A DNA stretch of 64,000 nucleotides from Ditylenchus dipsaci (taxonomy: Eukaryota > Nematoda > Chromadorea > Rhabditida > Anguinidae). A model generated the notes under the pieces. It saw only the letters and a list, made by a program, of their open reading frames with translations, was not told where the DNA came from and ran no database searches. The position numbers were made by a program, and so were the translations under genes. The stretch spans positions 62,001 through 126,000 of the forward strand of contig SADC01001317.1 in the NCBI GenBank assembly GCA_004194705.1, read 5' to 3'. Of this stretch, positions 34,301 to 41,092 are shown in pieces (the stretch's first letter is position 1; the number at the start of each line of letters is the position of its first letter).

Positions 34301-37300
34301 GTGAAAAATACGAATTTAGCTTGATCCTCCCTGTGGTTTAGGTGCTGATGGCCTGTGGGTGGGCAAGCCCATAGCGGAGGAGGGTTAGAATTTTTCGCAT
34401 CGATTCTGAGTCTTACCAGAGAGAATCTATTGAAATTTCTTAGTTTGAGAAAAATTACTTTTGCTTTTTAAGCAACTATTTTAAAGCAACATCTTTCTTA
34501 ACCAGACGGTACACATTTCAATATTAATGAAATTTTGTTTAAAGACCTACCATTCTGCTCCAGCAAACTTGTTCTTTTGTGAAAAAACATTTTGGCCAGC
34601 ATTGTTTAAAATTTGATCAACTTTGAAAGTAGCTCGAAAAAGACCTTGGATTGCCTCTGAAAACTGTTAATTAAACTTTTTTTTATTAAAATAGTCTTTG
34701 ATTATAATTTTAGAGAAGGACTTTAAAATTTTTCGAATTTTAGTTCGGTTAAAACAAAATTTTCAGTATAAGGTATGGCAGTGTAAGGTATACAGCTTTG
34801 AAGCGCACATATAAAAAAATTTTCCGCGAAATAATTAAAACTCATATTGAAACTAAAAAATAATAATAGAGCTAAAATGGTTTTGAGTTTTCTGAATTTT
34901 TTGAAATATTTATATGATATTTCGATGGGTAAACGTTTTGTACTTTTTGTGCCACTGTTTGAGTTCGCGTTTTTTTTGTTTATTGTGCAGTTTGTAAGAC
35001 ATGTTTTAGTCTCGGCTAACATGCAGTGTCATACCCTAAGTTAAAAAAATTTAAATTTTTTAAAGTATCAAACGCCCATATTTGTGGAAGTGAAAGCTCT
35101 CAAAAATGCAAATTTTCGAATTTTTCATCCAAATAAAAATATCTGCTTCAAATCATCTGTTGAGTCCCTCATCTTGAGTATGGTTTTTATGCTTCCAAAT
35201 ATCCATAATTTTCTTTCTGATACGATTTTTTCTCAAATTCTGAAACCTTATATACACTGTCTTTGATATAGAATATTTTAGAAATAATGTAAAAATTATA
35301 ATTTTCGCTTGGAATCTCTGTGGCTGGAATAGCTTCTTGATGGTCAAGGAGCAAAAACACAAGCGCACCAAGCGAAAATTATTTTTAACATAGTTTTCGA
35401 CAAAATCTCACATTTCAACAATTTTTTTCAAATGTTAAAAAGTGATTACCTGGATTAGCAACTTTTTCCTCTTTCTCTTCAATTTTTTTAGTGGAATTTA
35501 AGGCGTTCACTTCTACGCTAACTTGAATTGCTTGAAGTTGAGCACTAATATTGACAAATGTCTGATTTATTTCAGCCTTCATCTGGTCAATTCGATTGTT
35601 CAGACGCTTTAGAGGCTTGGGGCGCTTGATAGTTTTAAAATGCTTAGAAGACCTTTTAATAGCTGTCTTCGGGCATTTTTCAAGAGATTGACTAAGAGTA
35701 TCGAGAGCAGTTTGAGTAGTAATCACATTCTCTTGCTCCATTTCGCTATAACAGATTAACCAGAAGTTTAAGTATTTATAGAGGTTTGTACACAATCGCA
35801 CGGATGTGGACCATAAACTATATACTTCAGTTTTCCAGGGACGCAGGGAACACTCTAATATCTAATAAAACTCCTCAATTTAAACTAAACACCCGCTCAT
35901 CTTAAGTTAAATTTTGACCCGCTGATAACTGTATAATTTCTCGAAAAATTCTTTGGCGCGAAAAGTTTAGACATGAAGCTAAAGTGACTAGTACTAATAC
36001 TTTTTGATGGGTTCTCTCCGGTGTTAGAATTTGAGGTTTTCCTAGCAAAAAAAAGTTATGCGAAAATTGTGTGTGAAATTTCGTGCGAGATGGGAACTTC
36101 AAATGGCTATAAATTGGCGCAAAAACTCCCTATTCGCCATTTTTACTGATTTGACACGCTTTGGTCAATTGCTTCGCTCATACTTCTTGAAATAGTAATA
36201 TATGCAAAAATACGTTTAAAACAGGGCTGCCATCTCAAAAACTTTAAAAAGGACATTTGGGCAAAAAAGGTCCTTTTAACCATTTTTGAACAAAAAGTGC
36301 ATTTTATCTAGTGCTTTTTTGCCATTTTGAAGCGAAAAAAAAAGATTTTGACTAAAACTTCAAAAATAAAAAAAGATTTGGGATTTCAAAAAAGGACAAA
36401 TCTTTTTTAAAATGACATATAGCAGCCCTGGTTTAAAACGAAACACCTTTTTTAATTAAGATGGCACGACCTGTTAAAAAAGCAGCTTAAAGCGGCATAC
36501 CAGCGCGTTACACCGCAAATTAAGGCGAGGACCAGCAAGTTTTCAAAAATCGCCCTTGTTTTCACTCGTCTCATGTGAATTCTGATATTTATGACGTTAT
36601 CATACTTTTAAAAAATAGGCAGAAAACTTTCGTCGGATCAGCTTGTAGAAAACGGTCATGAGAGAAAGAGATTGCTGGTCCCCGCCTTAATTGCAGTGTA
36701 ACGCGATGGTATGCCCATTTAAAAATAAATAAGTTCGACCCTAGAATCGGTACAATTTTTCGCCTTAGGTACCGCTCGAGCGTGAGCTAGACTATCGTTA
36801 GTTAGAATGAACAAAGAGATGTTTTTCTTATTTTTTTGCAGTATGACTGCTGACCTCCCCTGCACATAAGCCTAAGCCAAAAAACAACAAAGGGAATGAA
36901 GCAATATTTGCGACACCATCTGATATAGCGCCAATTATCCATCACTAAGAAAAAATATGTATAAATGGTCAAACTAATTGTTCTCTTTCTCATCACACAT
37001 TTTAATATTTTAAAATATTCTATGAAATGATTGATTTTTTGAACTTCTTATCTTATATTTTTGATATCTGCAAGGTTTTGAGATATTGACGTCTTTTACA
37101 GTCGTATTTAGAAAAGTCAAATTCTAAAAAAATATGCTCTCATCATATTGATAGAAAAAGTAGTTACAGTGCATCAGGTTTTGGTGCCCCTATGACGGAA
37201 GTCTCACTGGACAGGGTTTAAATTCATGTGCAGGTTTAAAAACTTAACTTGAAATTGAATGGACAAAAGTCGAGTGTATGTGTATTTGTTCTAAATTCTA

Positions 37301-37941
37301 CTCAGAGAACTAAGCAAAATCATACCCCAACCACAGAAGAAACAACGTGTGGTTTTTTATAGGATTGTTACACAGTTAACTCGATGTTTCAAAGAATTTT
37401 GACCTTATTTTTTGTTATTATGGGATTTCTTCCAAAATTTTAAGCATGTTACCCCACAACTGAAAGCTTACGACGTTAGCTACACAATGGTATATAAATT
37501 TTTGCATTCAGTATGCAAAAAAAGTATTTATTTCAATGAAAACATTTTCGAAAATACTTTGGAGAGGAGGGGGTCTGGCAGGCAATATTAGCTAGTAGCA
37601 CACAATTTTTTTATCTGGATTGAACCATTTTTTCCAGTTAGTAAACTACATGACCACAACATTCCCACCCTCGGAAGTGAGTGTGAGAAGATCTCTGGTC
37701 GCCTTTCAGTTTATCGGAGGTACCTGTATATTAGTGTAAGTCTCATACTATTTTACTAAATATTCAACATCTATTATTGACCACTTGCAGAATCATGATA
37801 TTACTGGTGATCAGTCTGTCCCTTGGCTATTCCATATGCACCAACCAGAGAGATCAGTATGACCGGAGACAATTAGTTAGTCAAAATGAAAGCTACCCAT
37901 CGGCTAACCACCTGAATATGCAAAGAATTTCTAGTTTGTAG
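10323..37941 (+). CDS. Neuroligin/cholinesterase-like membrane adhesion protein, catalytic Ser replaced by Asp
   Basis: Thirty-eight exons join in frame (2217 nt, 738 aa); the first three are 10323-10466, 14515-14594 and 14937-15022, the last 37791-37941. In order: signal peptide (MLKIYFTLLVLLHFQLVF), Pro/Thr-rich linker, FLGVPYAEPP, SEDCLYLNVFTPD, FLHGGNF oxyanion region, VVVTVNYRLGPLG, GNFGIQDQRMALSW, the nucleophile elbow GHDAG (normally GxSxG), PTVDGRELTSHPLWLL, FIELITDAYYTAP, and GSCHECDL with the family histidine. A membrane helix (FIGGTCILVIMILLVISLSL) and a cytoplasmic tail of about 45 residues ending RISSL follow, a possible class I PDZ ligand. The acid position reads QEDG instead of the usual DEG, so two of three triad residues are lost while disulfide cysteines (PPSC/SEDC and LGC/WDC) remain. 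It is therefore probably a non-enzymatic adhesion protein like neuroligin or gliotactin. The closest subfamily is unsettled. The ATG at 10323 was chosen for its signal peptide. Confidence 0.88.
11570..13560. repeat. Nested foldback elements in intron 1, including two core copies
   Basis: The unit with landmarks CATGAAATCGGGGTCGAGAA and ACCATGATACCCC occurs at about 11575-11740 (inverted), 12490-12660, 12790-12960 (inverted) and 13390-13560, forming arms of nested palindromes. Between them lie two copies of the GC-rich palindromic core (about 12045-12262 and 13005-13222). Also present is a local palindrome at 12370-12460 whose centre is the CACTATTCATAG...CTATGAATAGTG pair. At 11810-11940 short GGTAATTACCCGG-type units are tandemly repeated. 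Confidence 0.7.
13566..14400. repeat. CGGTAT-rich repeats and short tandem array
   Basis: At 13650-13745 a unit of about 24 bp (GAACAAACTTTCGGTATACC) is repeated three to four times. Variants of TTTCGGTACGGTAT recur at 13566-13690 and 14265-14400, on both strands, probably the two ends of one degenerate element about 830 bp long. Another trace is near 56890-56960. It is in intron 1 of the adhesion-protein gene. Confidence 0.55.
14609..14885. mobile_element. hAT-type MITE with 8-bp target duplication
   Basis: 277 bp, beginning CAGGGTTGCACCGGAAG and ending in its near complement CTTCTGGTGCACCCCTG. It is flanked on both sides by TTTTGCTG (14601-14608 and 14886-14893), the 8-bp duplication expected of hAT transposition. 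The interior is a degenerate array of GGAATCGGAAATCGG units. It sits in intron 2 of the adhesion-protein gene and encodes nothing. Confidence 0.88.
15859..15919 (-). repeat. tRNA-like module with A and B boxes
   Basis: Read on the minus strand it has TAGCTCAATGGTA (A-box-like) and GGTTCGAGTCCCACC (B-box-like) with tRNA-like spacing. The D and anticodon stems do not pair well, so I take it as a tRNA-derived repeat or pseudogene rather than a functional tRNA. Confidence 0.5.
16356..16444 (-). repeat. tRNA-like module with a B box
   Basis: The minus strand carries ACAGGTTCAAATCCTGG (T-arm with B box) about 50 bp after TGGTCATAATGCTTACC. The second half looks tRNA-like; the first half does not fold convincingly. 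A decayed tRNA or SINE head is most likely. Confidence 0.4.
16630..16697 (+). repeat. tRNA-like module with A and B boxes
   Basis: TGAATGGCGCAGTATGTAG (A-box-like) followed after tRNA-like spacing by AAGTTCGACCCCCAT (B-box-like). The acceptor stem is not complementary, so it is probably not a working tRNA gene. Confidence 0.4.
17500..17835. mobile_element. MITE with diverged inverted ends
   Basis: Left end ATGGCTCGTTCATGTACTTC, right end complementary to GCCTCGTTCACCTACTTAGA. Inside, further GTTCATGT and CTCGAAATTGAAG units are arranged in mirrored pairs. It is in intron 4 of the adhesion-protein gene; no frame inside looks coding. Confidence 0.6.
18574..18992. mobile_element. Pogo-like MITE, TA-flanked
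   Basis: Begins CAGTCTAGTCTCGATTT after TA and ends ACCGAGACTTGACTG before TA. Inner mirrored tracts (GTTCCCGCCTAGTGTCTGAC and its complement) make a long palindrome. It is in intron 9 of the adhesion-protein gene. Confidence 0.75.
19348..19357 (+). other. 10-nt microexon (exon 12) of the adhesion-protein gene
   Basis: GCTTTATGAG between an acceptor ending TTAAAG and the donor GTATTT. Without it, exon 11 (phase 1) cannot join exon 13; with it the conserved strand reads GPLGFMSLGDQETGNFG, matching the cholinesterase family. The acceptor has no pyrimidine tract, so an enhancer or neighbouring factors must help recognition. Confidence 0.75.
20627..21586 (+). other. Introns 19-20 of the adhesion-protein gene and exon 20
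   Basis: Mostly non-coding. Exon 20 (20980-21025) supplies LMLPTPKDMLLKLQH. Its acceptor (CTAAG) and the exon 19 donor (GTTTTT after TGTAA) were chosen because they alone keep the conserved WDC joined in frame; a stronger-looking donor three bases upstream would create a stop. Solo TACCGTATTT-family end at 20818; short GC-rich tracts rich in GGCGCCGGC at 20880-20930 and 21080-21130. Confidence 0.5.
22325..22740. repeat. Inverted-repeat element (family also at 35.9-36.1 kb)
   Basis: The left arm carries ACACACAAATTTCGCGTGAC and CTGCTAAGAAAACCTC, mirrored at 22660-22740 by CTCCTAGCAGAAAA and AATTTGTGTGTGAAATTTTG. A single arm of the same family occurs at about 35930-36115. Confidence 0.6.
22805..22926 (-). 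repeat. Tail of tRNA-derived repeat interrupted by a hAT insertion
   Basis: Landmarks GGGGCATGCTCGCCGCCGAT and GGGTACCAGGTCAATTCAAA match the body of the tRNA-headed repeat at 27423-27601 in opposite orientation. It stops at CTCCAGTG (22919-22926), the target duplication of the inserted element. The tRNA-like head GGAGTCGAACCCACGACC resumes after the duplicate CTCCAGTG at 23140. Confidence 0.65.
22927..23139. mobile_element. hAT-type MITE of TGACA/TGTCA repeats with 8-bp target duplication
   Basis: 213 bp, starting CAGTGTTTTCATAATTGACA and ending in the complement TCAATTATGAAAACACTG. Both flanks are CTCCAGTG (22919-22926 and 23140-23147). The interior is almost entirely TGACACTGACA on one side and TGTCAGTGTCA on the other. 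Further end copies lie at 23338-23357, 26853-26872 and 27219-27238. Confidence 0.8.
23208..23357. repeat. TGACACTGACA subterminal array next to the hAT transposase
   Basis: A TGACA/TGTCA array ending GTCAATTATGAAAACACTG. Its last roughly 90 bp are the exact reverse complement of the first roughly 90 bp at 22927, so 22927-23357 can fold as one long hairpin. Confidence 0.7.
23434..25873 (+). CDS. hAT transposase with BED zinc finger (one apparent frameshift)
   Basis: At least nine short exons, beginning 23434-23574, 23622-23740, 23787-23904, 23961-24114 and 24159 onward, and ending at a stop at 25871-25873. Domains: BED finger (RCNQCQK...DRHWIKFH; C-x2-C and H-x4-H), RNase H-like core with CDIWTDG (first Asp) and VVTDGGSNMV (second Asp), helical insertion with YKCVAHNLQL and TRWAS, and the hATC dimerisation region (IPATSAPIERIFSQAG, catalytic Glu in IERIFS). 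The enzyme would cut and paste its element, leaving 8-bp duplications. The frame slips by -1 at about 24198, between VTVHGCDRFGKLR and SFFLGLCELRDSHTG, so this copy is inactive unless a base is missing from the sequence. It lies in intron 24 of the adhesion-protein gene, in the same orientation. Confidence 0.82.
26091..26243. repeat. Short foldback repeat
   Basis: Arms GTTCCAAAACCTGTTTTCAG and CACTAATTCGAGC at the left are mirrored at the right by GCTCGAATTAGTGCAGAAAA and CAGGTTTTGGAAC. The central loop contains AAACGTGATTTTACTAC. Confidence 0.75.
26520..27238. repeat. TGACACTGACA / TGTCAGTGTCA array, right of the hAT transposase
   Basis: Short TGACA-type units, first as TGTCAATTTT and ACTGACA variants, then two nearly identical blocks ending at 26872 and 27238. 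Each block ends TTAGTGTCAATTATGAAAAC followed by ACTG. After the second block comes CTCCAGTG, the same octamer that precedes 22927. The array thus probably represents the right subterminal region of the transposon. Confidence 0.75.
27239..27360 (-). repeat. tRNA-derived repeat fragment (head plus body), minus orientation
   Basis: On the minus strand: CGGACTGCGAAAGTTGGTCG then a well-paired T-arm (GTGGGTTCGACTCCCAC). The body landmarks GGGCATGCTCGTCGCCGATG and GTACCAGGTCAATTCAAACG follow on the other side. The tRNA 5' half (A box) is missing: the head joins directly to the next body. Confidence 0.6.
27423..27601 (+). repeat. tRNA-headed SINE-like repeat
   Basis: Head: GATGGCCTAGTTGGATAGCG (A-box-like) and CTCGGTTAGATTCCT (decayed B box) with CTGCGAA where the anticodon loop would be. 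The body continues to GACGAGCATGCCCCTTTAAA. It is the only copy in the window with the tRNA 5' half. The anticodon stem is weak, so it is a SINE head rather than a tRNA gene. Confidence 0.6.
28325..28509. mobile_element. Pogo-like MITE
   Basis: Starts CAGTCAACTCTCGATTTGAC and ends GTTGAATCGAGAGTTGCCTG before TA. Internal TTTAACGAA units repeat. It is in intron 25 of the adhesion-protein gene. Confidence 0.75.
30045..30208. mobile_element. MITE of the TACCGTATTT family
   Basis: Starts GTACTGTTTTTGCTCTAATG and ends CTCTAATAGAGGAAATACGG before TA; mirrored GAGGCATGCCTC and GGTGCCGCTCCATTAGAGC inside. It lies just after exon 36 of the adhesion-protein gene. Confidence 0.65.
30575..35741 (-). CDS. 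MATH-BTB (BATH) domain protein, nested antisense gene
   Basis: Eight minus-strand exons: 35450-35741, 34551-34656, 33145-33292, 32947-33098, 32174-32270, 31948-32116, 31746-31903 and 30575-30691; 1239 nt, 412 aa, all phases agree. Residues 1-97 are Lys/Glu-rich with coiled-coil character. A MATH domain follows (roughly 105-255; TFKVDQILNN, AEWWLGIKKTI, WGRNCFIAWSEL, GFVTEKGDFSMEV). Then comes a BTB domain (roughly 265-375; HDCTLLVEGHRFPVN, LSALSGYFKKLL, DEIELNTVCAAEFLPLL, VECLLRLADYYQL) and the C-terminal helices usual for nematode BATH proteins (DRCVKQFKKLDDVKKL). Family members are substrate adaptors for Cullin-3 ubiquitin ligases. The gene lies wholly inside intron 36 of the plus-strand adhesion-protein gene, so the two transcripts overlap in antisense. 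Confidence 0.9.
30729..31731. mobile_element. 1-kb TA-flanked element in MATH-BTB intron 7
   Basis: Left end CAGGTTGGTCCAAGAAATTT after TA; right end GAATTTCTCGGACCACCCTG before TA. The left interior (AAGAGCTAAAAAACCATAC...GAGATATGGCCTTTTGG) is homologous to the arms of the 63.1-63.9 kb palindrome. A pogo-like MITE (about 31200-31449) is nested inside. No intact transposase frame remains. Confidence 0.7.
33472..33569. mobile_element. Pogo-like MITE, about 98 bp
   Basis: TA, then CAGTCGACGCTCGATATAAT ... TTACATCGAGCGTCGACTG, then TA. The interior contains GGGGACCGGCCGAAATGGGA, a tract shared with the copy at 51798. It lies in the 5' part of the MATH-BTB gene (intron 2). Confidence 0.85.
33856..34012. 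mobile_element. MITE of the TACCGTATTT family
   Basis: TA, CCGTATTTACTCTTATAGAG at the left and CTCTATTAGAGAAAATACGG, TA at the right; mirrored GAGCGGCA blocks inside. Clean TA duplication. Confidence 0.8.
34167..34295. mobile_element. Short MITE related to the TACCGTATTT family
   Basis: Left CCGTAATAATCCCCCACCC, right GGGATTGGTAGAGGTTATAC followed by GGTA. The middle contains the same AAGATTTCAGAGTTAAAGCC tract as the 33.9 kb copy, so the two are relatives inserted 150 bp apart. Confidence 0.6.
36222..36430. mobile_element. hAT-type MITE with 8-bp target duplication
   Basis: 209 bp: starts CAGGGCTGCCATCTCAAAAA and ends TGACATATAGCAGCCCTG. Flanks are GTTTAAAA on both sides (36214-36221 and 36431-36438). 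The inside contains mirrored AAAAAGGAC(A/C) units. It sits in adhesion-gene intron 36, upstream of the MATH-BTB gene. Confidence 0.88.
36491..36718. mobile_element. TTAA-flanked foldback element
   Basis: TTAA, then AGCGGCATACCAGCGCGTTA ... TAACGCGATGGTATGCCCAT, then TTAA. Arms of about 60 bp continue as TTAAGGCGAGGACCAGCAA mirrored by TTGCTGGTCCCCGCCTTAA. TTAA is the piggyBac-type target, and the same dinucleotide pattern flanks the 39.8-44.0 kb transposon. Confidence 0.75.
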
Positions 37942-38531
37942 AATTTTCTTGTATTTTGAAAAATACCTTTTAGGTCAACAATTTTTCGAATTTCAAAATT
38001 AATTCAAAATTTATTTGTACTTTGCCATTTTCAGCCATTTTAACTTGTAAATATTGAAAGTTTTTTAGACATATCCATAACAAATTTTTTAAACTTCATT
38101 TGTATTTACTTCAAATTTTTATCTCTACTATAATCTAATCTGGTATTTTGAGTTTGTTGCGAATTAGTTTGATTCGACTTATTTTTGACGATCCAGCTTT
38201 AATGTTCATGTGGACTTCACTTATTAATTGTTTGTTTTGTTACTAAAACTGTGAAATGTTTGCTGTTTTCAAAATTTGTAAGCAATAAATTTGTTCCTAG
38301 CTAGAGCTTTGATGTATTGCAAATTTTGTGCTTCCAAGAAATAAGATACTCGCCTAAATTCAGATTTCACTAGCTGTAAAAATTAGCAAAACGTATCCAA
38401 TTTTGGCGTTCGGCTTTTTGAAATAGGTGAAAACAAATATTTTTAGTGAAGAAACTTTTTATTTTTAACTAATTCTACTTGTTCTAGTTACCTATTTACA
38501 TACAAGAATTTAGATAAAGTATATTTCTTTG
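37942..38531. other. Intergenic gap between adhesion protein and Gemin7
   Basis: 590 bp of AT-rich sequence: 3' UTR of the upstream gene (AATAAA at about 38284) and 5' flank of Gemin7. No element or gene seen. Confidence 0.5.
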
Positions 38532-39722
38532 ATGGCAGTCAATGATCCACTAACTAAACAGCAAGCCGAAGACAACGAAAACGATGAACAAAAATCAAAT
38601 GCAGAGCTTAGGGAAAGATATATCCGGTTTGTTTCAAAAATGAGTGAGCAACAGGTACTTTTGAATAAAAATTGTTTTTCTATGTCTCTTTGTTAACCTC
38701 TTGATTCAGGTGGATATCCGACTGTTCGAAAACATGAGTTTGTCCGGCAAATTTATAGCCATGCAAAAAAATCAAGAGCACTACCTGGTGGACTCGCTTA
38801 AGACTCCTACTGGTAAATTTTGGTAATACGGCTATTTAGCTTCAAATATATTTTCTTTAAGGCACTTTGGATCACTCAGCTTTAAGGTTACTTTTTTCTG
38901 CCTATTTTCCACTTGTTTATTGAGAGAACATACCGTATTACCTCTAATAAACGCCCCTGCTCTAATAAACGCCCCCCTTCCCTAAATTTTGACTAAGATT
39001 TCAGAGTTGAGACCATTTTTGATTGACAATTTCAAAATGTTTAGAGGTTTGAAAAATAAGAAATTCTCTTTTAAATTGGCTAAATTATTTTATGAGCTCC
39101 TTAATTTTAAACTATTCTTTTAATATTTGAATTGTGGAACCCATCAACGAATATTAGGTTAGTTATTATAAGTAAAATAGAATATTTTGGGTCCCGCTCA
39201 GGTAACAAACCACATGGTTTTCTTAACGCAAGACTTTCATAACAGTCCAATGTTTCGAACTTGAGTTCAAATTTCAGCTATTATAAATTAAAAATTTTTT
39301 TATCGGTTTCAGACAAAAAAATTGTAAACGGGGAACCAAAAAATTTCGGTATGAAACTTTTTAATTTTTTTTGTTGTGGTTTGTCATTAGTCTAATCCTA
39401 AACTTAAGTATTTGAATGAGCTCTAACTCGTATCAAATACTTATAGTTTAGTGAAAGTAGGTTAGATCTTCCTATCTGGCGATGTTAGGCAAGGTTGAGC
39501 TCGACCAGTCAATGGTAAAAAATTTGAATTTTTTCAAACGCGACAAACAAAAAACTAATTCAAAAATTGTTGAATATTTTCGGACTAAAAAGTGTCCTTG
39601 GCCAATTAAAGTTTCAGAAACAGCGTTGCATTGGTCCTTTGAATCTGGAAGTTAATTTTAGGATGCGGGATACAGTATCTATCAGTATGTCATTCAAAGA
39701 TAATCTAGAAAAAAAGAAATAA
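38532..39722 (+). CDS. GEMIN7: Gemin7, SMN-complex subunit
   Basis: Four exons: 38532-38654, 38710-38812, 38862-38886 (25 nt) and 39662-39722 (stop 39720-39722); 312 nt, 103 aa. The N-terminus is acidic and disordered. The Sm-like fold starts at ELRERYIRFVSKMSEQQVDI, matching vertebrate Gemin7 ALRERYLRSLLAMVGHQV, and continues with LSGKFIAMQKNQEHYLVDSL and LKTPTGTLDHSALR (vertebrate LQTPIGVQAEALLR). The last exon is short and diverged. Gemin7 pairs with Gemin6 in the SMN complex that loads Sm rings onto spliceosomal snRNAs. Length fits the family (about 130 aa in mammals). The final exon assignment is the least certain part; the 775-nt last intron has a solo TACCGTATTT-family end at 38933. 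Confidence 0.82.
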
Positions 39723-40702
39723 ATTTGTCTTGGTTAATGTCACGTTGTTTTACAGTTGTAAATAAAGTCTATATCGTTTTTGTGAATCTACATTTTATTT
39801 TGCTTAAAGGGCCATTGCCACCTGTTTTGAATTGTCCCCCGCCAATTCAAATTTTCGTGCCTGATTATTCAACTCCTGTACAGATTTTTCAACTTGGTTT
39901 CTAACAAAACAAGGCCTAGAATTTAATTTTGGGTATAGTTTTGTTAAGCTCCATTCATACTCCGGCGTAACACGACCCGCGTAACACAATTTGACTAGTG
40001 TTACGCGTAACACTGCTTTCGAGTCACGTAACAAAGTCTCGTAACACACTATTTTGTTACGCCTAACACCGAGTCACGTAACACCTGATTTTGGCTTCTG
40101 GATTCATTTTTTGTGTTTTGACCTTTTGAAATGTTTGTCTTCTTATGTTTAACGGGATTTAAGAGTGTGTAAAAGTTTCTAAAAAATAGAATTTTCTGAA
40201 GAGATAGAAATTTTCCTATTTAGGAAGCATCTCATGTTACGCGAGTTGAGTCACGTAACAACACCCTGTTACGTGAATCGTTTTTGCTGAGTTATATCTC
40301 CATATAGTATTTGGATCCGCTGTGTCTTTTTTTCGCCACTTTTAACTTAGAGCTCAATTTTCTGCTACGTTTTGCGAACCTATGTTGGATATCTTTCCGG
40401 AACACTCAAGTACAGCATATTAGTTTTTTTTATAAGCACAAAATGTATGATCAAAGTTCACACTAAAAAAATTTTCCCTGCCGTCCAAATTGGAGATAAT
40501 GTATTTTAGCATGGATTTTCGGTGGAAGTTTGGGTTCAAACCCGATTTTCTCCTAATTTTTGCAAACTCATGTCGGCTATCTTTCCGTTGGTACCCAGGT
40601 AGTGGTATTCAGATGGTATTACCCAGGTGCTGATGCTCACTGAGCACTGCTTAGGTGGTCATGCCCTGGCGGTTGGAATTTTTTTAACAAACTCATAATA
40701 CA

Positions 40703-40827
40703 GTCGTGTCTTGACATAACGCAACCCTTGAAATTATTCCAGCAAAACAAATGTGGTCAAATTTACGTTCGCTATAACGCGACCTTTTTCCGGTCCCAAG
40801 AGGTCGCGTTATATCGAGACTTGACTT
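40703..40827. mobile_element. Pogo-like MITE nested in the transposon
   Basis: TA, CAGTCGTGTCTTGACATAAC ... CGCGTTATATCGAGACTTGA, near TA. Internal TATAACGCGACC. It inserted after the host transposon arrived. Confidence 0.7.
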
Positions 40828-41092
40828 TATAAAATACTGCGTTAATATTGGCAGCATATTTATAAAATTAGTTTATTTTAAACAATCATCATATTGTCAG
40901 CGAATTCTTGCATATACCCTAAATGACTTTAGAATGACTAGAGGCGCCAATAGGCGCTTGTTAACCCCTTAATAATATGAAATTAACAGTGTTAAAAAAA
41001 GATAGAATTACAGTGTAATTCTATGAAAACCAAAGCAATTATAACAGGTTTCTTTCTTCTTTTGATTTTCTTGTTACTTTTTTGATCTTTAG

